Assembly: GCA_038250235.1 (NCBI GenBank) | Contig: JBBSCO010000028.1 | Span: 1-36,153, forward strand | Source of the DNA: JAAUTS01 sp038250235 | Lineage (GTDB): Bacteria > Verrucomicrobiota > Verrucomicrobiia > Methylacidiphilales > JAAUTS01 | Reading direction: 5' to 3' | DNA length: 36,153 bases | Shown: in pieces, positions 31,402 to 36,153 of the stretch | How positions within the stretch are numbered: position 1 is the first letter of the stretch | How the letters are laid out: each line of letters opens with the position of its first letter | Notes under the pieces: model-generated | Database searches by the model: none | What the model saw: only the letters and a program-made list of their open reading frames with translations | Told to the model about the DNA's origin: nothing | Program-made: the position numbers and the translations under genes

Positions 31402-31884
31402 ATGTCAGAATCTTTTGAAACCAAAGTGGCTGAAGCCGCACGTAACGCTGACAATATCGGCGAGCTGGCGGCCGCAGATGCGGTGGGCACGGCTGGCAGC
31501 CCCGGATGTGGTGATATGTTGCGGATCTGGCTGAAATTCAAGGAGAATGAAGAGGGAGAAAAGATCATTGATAAAGCCTCCTTCCAATCTTTCGGCTGTG
31601 AAACAGCCATCGCCGTGGCCAGCTTGGCCACAGAGATGTTACAGGGTAAAACGCTGGAGGAAGCCCGCAACATGAGTGGTCAGGATTTGTCCGCTCCGCT
31701 GGGTGCTCTGCCTCCCATGAAGCTTCATTGCGCCAGCCTGGTGGAAGAAGCCCTGAGACAGGCTTTGAACGGCGGGGGAGCGGTGAGGGACAACTCCGTG
31801 ATGGCGGCCCCGCCGGATCAGGATCATCTGCTGGGAAAAATTCAGGAAACCCGCGAGTCCAAACCCAAGATAAAATTTCTCTGA
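31402..31884 (+). CDS. U-type iron-sulfur scaffold (IscU/NifU N-terminal family)
   Basis: A 160-residue protein with the three scaffold cysteines: Cys36 in SPGCGDMLRIWL (followed by Gly-Asp), Cys66 in FQSFGCETAIAVASLATEML, and Cys110 in MKLHCASLVEEALRQAL. It has a C-terminal extension (about 125-160) that is absent from IscU. The start at 31402, two bases after the preceding stop, is supported by a GGAG five bases upstream, one of the few real Shine-Dalgarno sequences in the window. An upstream open frame to 31351 overlaps the previous gene. Whether it is called IscU, SufU or NifU is a matter of subfamily that I cannot settle. Confidence 0.88.
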   Translation: MSESFETKVAEAARNADNIGELAAADAVGTAGSPGCGDMLRIWLKFKENEEGEKIIDKASFQSFGCETAIAVASLATEMLQGKTLEEARNMSGQDLSAPLGALPPMKLHCASLVEEALRQALNGGGAVRDNSVMAAPPDQDHLLGKIQETRESKPKIKFL

Positions 31885-31938
31885 GTTTGTAACGGAATTG
31901 AGTCGTGTTTGTCCGGTAAGATCTGAATACTTATATCT

Positions 31939-32484
31939 ATGAACGATAGCGTGAAACTTTCCCGTGACTGCACGGCGACACGGATTCCCAGTGGGGAGAA
32001 AATCACCATACCTGCGGGAACGGAAGTCGGAATCACCCAGTCCCTGGGAGGCTCCTACACGATAGTCTCAGAAATGGGAATGGCCAGGGTGGAAGAGCAG
32101 GACGCCGATGCCCTGGGCTTTGAAGTCAAAAAAGAAGAGGCAACGGCCGCCGTGGAGAAACTGGACGCGGCCGCTGCTGAAAAAATGGTTTGGGAACGAC
32201 TGAAGACAGTCTACGATCCGGAGATCCCGGTGAATATCGTTGATCTGGGCCTGGTCTACGACATGGCCCTGACGGACAAGGAAGATGGCAGCCGAAAGGT
32301 GGAAGTGAAGATGACCTTGACCGCGCCCGGTTGCGGCATGGGTCCCACGATCCAGGCGGATGCCAAAAGCAAAGTCAGTACGGTTCCCGGTGTTTCCGAG
32401 GCAGAAGTATTCCTCGTGTGGGATCCTCCCTGGACACAGAATATGATCACCGAAGTTGGACGTATGAAGTTGGGAATGGTTTAG
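31939..32484 (+). CDS. sufT: Fe-S maturation factor SufT (MIP18/DUF59 domain)
   Basis: A 181-residue protein. The N-terminal part (CTATRIPSGEKITIPAGTEV, then SLGGSYTIVSE) is the beta-rich segment characteristic of SufT, and the C-terminal part is the MIP18/DUF59 domain (VYDPEIPVNIVDLGLVYDMA, MTLTAPGCGMGPTI with Cys132, VFLVWDPPWTQNMITE). SufT supports late steps of iron-sulfur protein maturation in other bacteria. It closes the SUF operon, 54 bases after the scaffold gene. No terminator with a clear T-run follows; a loose hairpin is all that is visible before the convergent FAD oxidoreductase gene. Confidence 0.9.
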   Translation: MNDSVKLSRDCTATRIPSGEKITIPAGTEVGITQSLGGSYTIVSEMGMARVEEQDADALGFEVKKEEATAAVEKLDAAAAEKMVWERLKTVYDPEIPVNIVDLGLVYDMALTDKEDGSRKVEVKMTLTAPGCGMGPTIQADAKSKVSTVPGVSEAEVFLVWDPPWTQNMITEVGRMKLGMV

Positions 32485-32646
32485 CGCCTAATCAGCGAGA
32501 AATCCCTGTAGAAGTGCAGGATCAAGCCGTGCGATGAAAATTTAATTTTTCTGGGCTAGCGGGGCGGTGGTAGTGCCGGATGCTTCACCACTTCGGTTTG
32601 TCCTATTTTGTCGTTGGAAATCAATTATCATCCACCCTATTCCACG

Positions 32647-33987
32647 TTAAAGAATGATCGATCCCCCGTCGGCGAGGGTTTTGCGTAGGGTGTCTGTATT
32701 GACGTCTTTGGCGGCGACATGGTTTTTGAGTGCAAGATAGGCGGCGGTGCCGGCGGCTTCGCCGGTCTGGTTCATATTCACCATGACCCGGATGGCTCCA
32801 TGCGCTTGTTCATCGGCATCAATGAATCGTCCCGCAGCCAGGATGTTGCCGTAGGCGCTTTGGGGAACAAGGGAGCGATAGGGGATCTGGTAGTAGGTGG
32901 GGTTAATGTCGCTTTCCGCACGCCAACGGCTTTTTTCGTCCGCCATGCCGGGGCGGCAATAGCTTTCGCGTCCATCGAGGTAACGAAAGGTGATACCGGG
33001 TTTGTCAGTGTGATGAATGTCCACGCGGTATGAGCCGTTGGCGATGGCATCGGGAAAAACCTGGCCATTGAGAACTTCTTCGCCCGTGAGCTGGTGCAGG
33101 CAACGGACATGGCGGGTTTCGCGGATGCCGATACGGGCGGGCAGACCCTGGAGCGTGATATTGGCGTCAGGTGCTTGTTTTCGCAGGATGTCGTGAATGG
33201 CGCGGATTTGGCGGCGTCCTTCGATTTCGGCTTTGGTAAAGCCTTCGGCTTCGGAACAGTCCTGGAAGACGCGGGTTCCGGCCAGCATGTAGAGCTTGGA
33301 GTCGGGGATCATCGCGCCCCAGGCAAAACCGTCCGGTATTTTGTGTTCGCCCGCGTTGTCGCGGATGAGTTTTTCCCAGTCGAGGTTCCCCAGGCTGTCC
33401 CAGCCTCCGAAAAGGGCACATGTGGTTGAGGGCTGGCGATGCGCTCCGCGATAAGTTTCCAGGCCGAGGCGCTGGCAGAGGTCGCCGTCGCCGGTGGCAT
33501 CGATGAAGAAGCGGGCCTTGATCGCGCCGCGTCCTGACTTGTTCTCAACGAGGATGGCTTTGAGTTCGCCGTCTTCAACATGGGGTGCGGCGAAGGAGGT
33601 GTGGAGCCAGGGCGTAATTTTGTGCTCGAGGATGAGTTCATCCAGTTCTATCTGCATTTCGAACGCATTGAAGGACCAGGCCCAATGTGGACTTCGTTCT
33701 CGTTCGTTGACGGCTTTCCGTATTTTCAGGCGATCCATCAGTTCGATGGAGAGACCGGCAAAGATGGTTTTTTCGAAGACTTCGTCCTTTGGGCTGTGCC
33801 AAACGTTGACAAGGGAGAGGGTGGCAACGCCGCCGAAGGCCCCCATACGTTCGACAATGGCGACGGAAAGGCCGAGGCGGGCGGCACGGATGGCGGCGAA
33901 GACGCCGGTGCAGGAGCCTCCAAGGACACAGAGGTCGACTTCCTGGGTGACGGGAGTTACGCGGGATGGTTCGTGAATGGTTGTCAT
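32647..33987 (-). CDS. FAD-dependent oxidoreductase (FAD_oxidored family)
   Basis: A 446-residue flavoprotein. The dinucleotide loop is CVLGGSCTGVFAAIRAARLG (GGSCTG 23-28) followed by SVAIVERMGAFGGVATL. The second FAD element is FFIDATGDGDLCQRLGLE. RIGIRETRHVRCLHQLTGEE and NILAAGRFIDADEQAHGAIR near the C-terminus match the same family, which is abundant in Verrucomicrobiota and Planctomycetes carbohydrate clusters. No signal peptide is seen. The substrate is unknown. The gene is divergent from an AraC-type regulator, which is a candidate controller. Confidence 0.85.
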   Translation of the reverse strand: MTTIHEPSRVTPVTQEVDLCVLGGSCTGVFAAIRAARLGLSVAIVERMGAFGGVATLSLVNVWHSPKDEVFEKTIFAGLSIELMDRLKIRKAVNERERSPHWAWSFNAFEMQIELDELILEHKITPWLHTSFAAPHVEDGELKAILVENKSGRGAIKARFFIDATGDGDLCQRLGLETYRGAHRQPSTTCALFGGWDSLGNLDWEKLIRDNAGEHKIPDGFAWGAMIPDSKLYMLAGTRVFQDCSEAEGFTKAEIEGRRQIRAIHDILRKQAPDANITLQGLPARIGIRETRHVRCLHQLTGEEVLNGQVFPDAIANGSYRVDIHHTDKPGITFRYLDGRESYCRPGMADEKSRWRAESDINPTYYQIPYRSLVPQSAYGNILAAGRFIDADEQAHGAIRVMVNMNQTGEAAGTAAYLALKNHVAAKDVNTDTLRKTLADGGSIIL

Positions 33988-34024
33988 TGATTCTTGGTGA
34001 TTAGAAATAAGCTATTCGTTATTG

Positions 34025-34058
34025 GAAACCATGATGTCGTTTACTTGAGCGTGGTTTC
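34025..34058. promoter_or_regulatory. Inverted repeat in the FAD oxidoreductase/AraC divergent region
   Basis: GAAACCA (34025-34031) and TGGTTTC (34052-34058) form a perfect 7-bp inverted repeat with a 20-base spacer, within the 206-base gap between the two divergent genes. It could be an operator for the AraC-type regulator, or a hairpin. There is no further support. Confidence 0.3.
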
Positions 34059-34193
34059 GGAATGACGGGATACTTGTGAAGTTTGACCCGGAAGAGAGAG
34101 AGGTGCGAGAGCGGCCTTATGGTTTTTACAATTAAAGATATAGAGGAAAACACCAAATAATGATTTAATAATGGTGGTCTTTGAAGATTTAAA

Positions 34194-35066
34194 ATGAAAA
34201 TGATGGCAACGTTGCTGGAACTGGCCAAAAGATGGAACCGGAGTTCTCTGGTGTTGACCAAGGCGGAGCGCAAGGTTTTCCCGCTGGGACCAGCGACGCA
34301 GGATGAAATCATTACCACGAACCGCTTGATTCTGATCCTGCACGGAAAGCTGGATTACACGGTGGAGGGTAAGAGGGTGCGGATGGAGGCGGGCACACAG
34401 TTTTTTGTGCCGGCTTGGATCCGGCGGGTGTGGTCGGTTCCCAGGGGAGGCCCCTGTGAAATCATCTGGTGTGAGTTTGACGGAGGAGGAGTCGAGAGTG
34501 GTTGGACAGGTTGTGTGCGGAGAAAGCTTGATAAGGCGGAGTTTCAGCGGGAGACGATGCAGTATCGGAAGTTGCTGAAACGTTACGCCTCGGAGGTTTT
34601 ACCGGGCGGGGAGTGGAAGCATTTGGAGATGGAGGCGGAGTTGAAATGTCTGCTGCTCCGCTTTCTGGGAAATGCAGCATTACCACAGATGAAGGCGGGT
34701 TCCGGAAAAAAAAGAGGGCGGAGACTGAAGGTTTTTCATCCCCGGGTTAAAGTGATGTTGAAATGGTTGGGGGATCATTATGCCGATGAGCAGGTTTTGG
34801 AAAGGTTGTATGGGGAATGCGGGATGACGCGTAATTATTTCCGGAAACACTTTACTGAAGCCATGCAGTGTGCGCCACATGTGTATATTGAACGGTTGAG
34901 ATTGCGTCATGCGAGGTATCTGTTGCATGAGAGCGACCGGCCGGTGAAGCAGATCGCGGGGGAATGCGGGTATGGGGACGCACTTTATTTTTCGCGGATT
35001 TATCACCGGTTTTGGGGACATCCTCCGGTGCGGGAGAGATCTGGAAGGAGGTCAATTGCCTTTTGA
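34194..35066 (+). CDS. AraC-family transcriptional regulator
   Basis: A 290-residue regulator. Residues about 30-100 form a cupin-like ligand-binding domain (RLILILHGKLDYTVEGKRVR, AGTQFFVPAWIRRVWSVP). The C-terminal region holds two helix-turn-helix motifs: LERLYGECGMTRNYFRKHFT with PHVYIERLRLRHARYLL, then RPVKQIAGECGYGDALYFSR and IYHRFWGHPP, the AraC signature. It probably senses a sugar or sugar derivative and controls nearby catabolic genes such as the divergent flavoprotein. Its 3' end overlaps the convergent SGNH hydrolase remnant by 64 bases. Confidence 0.88.
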   Translation: MKMMATLLELAKRWNRSSLVLTKAERKVFPLGPATQDEIITTNRLILILHGKLDYTVEGKRVRMEAGTQFFVPAWIRRVWSVPRGGPCEIIWCEFDGGGVESGWTGCVRRKLDKAEFQRETMQYRKLLKRYASEVLPGGEWKHLEMEAELKCLLLRFLGNAALPQMKAGSGKKRGRRLKVFHPRVKVMLKWLGDHYADEQVLERLYGECGMTRNYFRKHFTEAMQCAPHVYIERLRLRHARYLLHESDRPVKQIAGECGYGDALYFSRIYHRFWGHPPVRERSGRRSIAF

Positions 35067-35508
35067 TGCCAGGCTTTGACTTTTTCCATGAAAAAGGCAT
35101 GACTCCGGTCATTGAAGTGCAGGCCGTCGGGGGCGGGGAATAGTTCTGTGTTTCCCTTGGTTTCCCCGTAAAGATCCCAGATGTCGTAGTCGAATGAGCG
35201 GGCTGATCCAACGGCGGTCTTCATGTAGTTCTCAAATAAATCAGCGGAGATTCCTGTTCTTTCTTCGGAGACGGAGAAGAAACTGATGAAAGGGAGCGTT
35301 TTCCGCGGATGGTTCCGGGCAGCTTTTTGAGGTTGGCAAGGTATTCGATGTGAGTGGTTCGGGAAGAGGCGCTTCCATCCTGTTTAAATGGCATGTCAAT
35401 GCAGCCCAGAATCACAACCAGATCGTAAGGGATAAGGGAATACAATTTGTGCATACGGGCGAGCATGCCGCGGGTGGTCTGGCCGCCGACGCCGACAAGT
35501 CTTGTCAT
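35003..35508 (-). pseudogene. Broken SGNH/GDSL-type hydrolase
   Basis: Read on the minus strand from 35508, one frame gives LVGVGGQTTRGMLARM and PYDLVVILGCID, the second and third conserved blocks of an SGNH hydrolase, with the third reading GCID in place of G-x-N-D. A one-base shift in a run of four T (35299-35302) then moves the frame to KTLPFISFFSVSEERTG. That frame continues to DGLHFNDRSHAFF, the fifth block carrying catalytic Asp and His. The N-terminal block with the nucleophilic serine is missing and a stop lies just upstream. So the gene is both truncated and frameshifted. Intact relatives are esterases, often of polysaccharides. Confidence 0.65.
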
Positions 35509-35622
35509 AGAAGTATTTTAAGCTGGGCTTGGGTGAAGAGGAATCAGTTATTTTGGGTTGGTTGGGTTTATGTCCGGTTGGGGGTCAGGTTTCTTTGCGC
35601 AAGGATGAAGGGGATTTCCTAA

Positions 35623-35996
35623 CATGGTAAAAGACGTGGCTCCGGTGGAGGAAAAAGGGATGGGTGGAATTTTTTCAACGGTTTTTACGCTGCACTGTTC
35701 GCTGCCGAACCGCAGCAGGTGGGCGCCTTTCCGGCGCTTATTGGCCAACCACTATATGGGTGCGGAATCGTTTCTTCCCTAACAAAAGCCGGATGAGATG
35801 ACCAGTATGGCGATGGCAGACAACCGCAATAGTGTGATGGTGGCAGGTAAAGACCCTTATGCCGGGCGCGGCACTGCCAACATTGCCAAAGCCTTTGTCC
35901 GCTCAAGTGGAGAAGGTGGTTGTGAATTGTAAAACCAAAGAGCAGACGGAATACACTTGTGTTCTGTTAGAAAATGAACGGAGAATAACGTTTTAA
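35623..35996 (+). pseudogene. Unidentified gene remnant spread over three plus-strand frames
   Basis: Successive frames give protein-like sequence that hands over from one to the next: DGWNFFNGFYAALFAAEP then VGAFPALIGQPLYG (ending at 35796); MTSMAMADNRNSVMVAGK then DPYAGRGTANIAKAF (35798-35932); and VEKVVVNCKTKEQTEYTC then VLLENERRITF (to 35996). Each piece is short, but together they look like one coding region with at least two frameshifts. I do not recognise the family. It ends against the stop of the convergent LacI-type gene (35993). Chance open frames cannot be excluded. Confidence 0.35.
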
Positions 35997-36153
35997 TCAA
36001 TCCATTGGCCAGGGAAGAGAAGCATTTTTGGATGCAACGGCGCGCCGCGTTCGTTGTGGGTTAGTTGACCTGCCACCAGATCCACGGCTTGGGTGCCAAG
36101 AATTTCTTCGCCCTGGTCAATGCCGCTCCACAGTGTTTCCTGCGGGGCGCGGT
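35993..36153 (-). CDS. C-terminus of a LacI-type transcriptional regulator (partial)
   Basis: The last 53 codons before the stop at 35993 read LWSGIDQGEEILGTQAVDLV, then AGQLTHNERGAPLHPKMLLF and PGQWID. This is the end of a periplasmic-binding-protein-like sensor domain as in LacI/GalR regulators (pattern D-Q-x-x-E-x-x-G-x-x-A-V-D-L-V-x-x-[QM]-L-x-x-N-E-R-G-x-P). The rest lies beyond the window. Such regulators, and AraC proteins fused to the same sensor, control sugar catabolism, which fits the accessory character of this end. Confidence 0.65.
   Translation of the reverse strand, partial: RAPQETLWSGIDQGEEILGTQAVDLVAGQLTHNERGAPLHPKMLLFPGQWID

Noticed and set aside
32560..32600. Loose hairpin (GTGGT/ACCAC) as a terminator between sufT and the FAD oxidoreductase
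   Set aside because: Five-base stem, 15-base loop and no adjacent T-run on either strand.
1..36153. CRISPR arrays, prophage or complete insertion sequences
   Set aside because: No regularly spaced repeats, cas genes, integrase, transposase or phage structural genes were found.

Overview
The window looks like a chromosomal segment of a Gram-negative bacterium, most likely from the Verrucomicrobiota/PVC group. The phylum is an inference from gene content: an LptF/G-type LPS exporter, a PagL-like outer-membrane protein, an AsmA-like giant protein, single-chain glycyl-tRNA synthetase, LarB, a kinase-like/FGE fusion protein and a SUF operon containing SufT and a ferredoxin. Very few starts carry a Shine-Dalgarno motif, which also departs from the enterobacterial pattern. 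No rRNA, tRNA or CRISPR array was seen. One tmRNA is present.

Layout. 1-3.4 kb: a frame-broken membrane protein at the left edge, a 229-bp MITE-like inverted-repeat element with a TA duplication, a zinc/manganese-type ABC permease and ATPase pair, and the remains of a GAF-adenylate cyclase gene. 3.4-6.7 kb: yqeY, an ECF sigma factor with a membrane partner and a small exported protein, and a divergent lptF/G-family gene. 6.7-7.9 kb: gene-poor region with an hsdM relic on the 3' side of ssrA (tmRNA, minus strand). 7.9-10.8 kb: a PDZ protein, a 44-residue membrane protein missed by length cut-offs, a MidA/NDUFAF7-like methyltransferase and a PagL-like protein. 10.8-13.7 kb: the tightly overlapping operon birA-coaX-trpA-ruvX (minus). 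13.8-20.1 kb: a likely operon glyQS-larB-mutarotase-manC-pseudokinase/FGE (minus). 20.2-26.7 kb: AsmA-like protein, Sua5, ThrB, HemB, a GYF/DUF4190 protein and a DUF2752 protein. 26.8-32.5 kb: an iron-sulfur assembly operon sufC-sufB-ferredoxin-sufD-rhodanese-like-iscU/nifU-like-sufT. 32.6-36.15 kb: accessory region with an FAD oxidoreductase divergent from an AraC regulator, a broken SGNH hydrolase, an unidentified multi-frame gene remnant and the C-terminus of a LacI-type regulator.

How it works together. Most of the middle is housekeeping: cofactor, amino-acid and tRNA metabolism, and envelope biogenesis. The most coherent system is the SUF operon. It encodes the SufBCD scaffold, a U-type scaffold, the maturation factor SufT and a ferredoxin, but no cysteine desulfurase lies in the window. 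Its rhodanese-like member has Asp where the catalytic Cys should be. The two ends and the tmRNA flank are the plastic parts and hold nearly all the broken genes.
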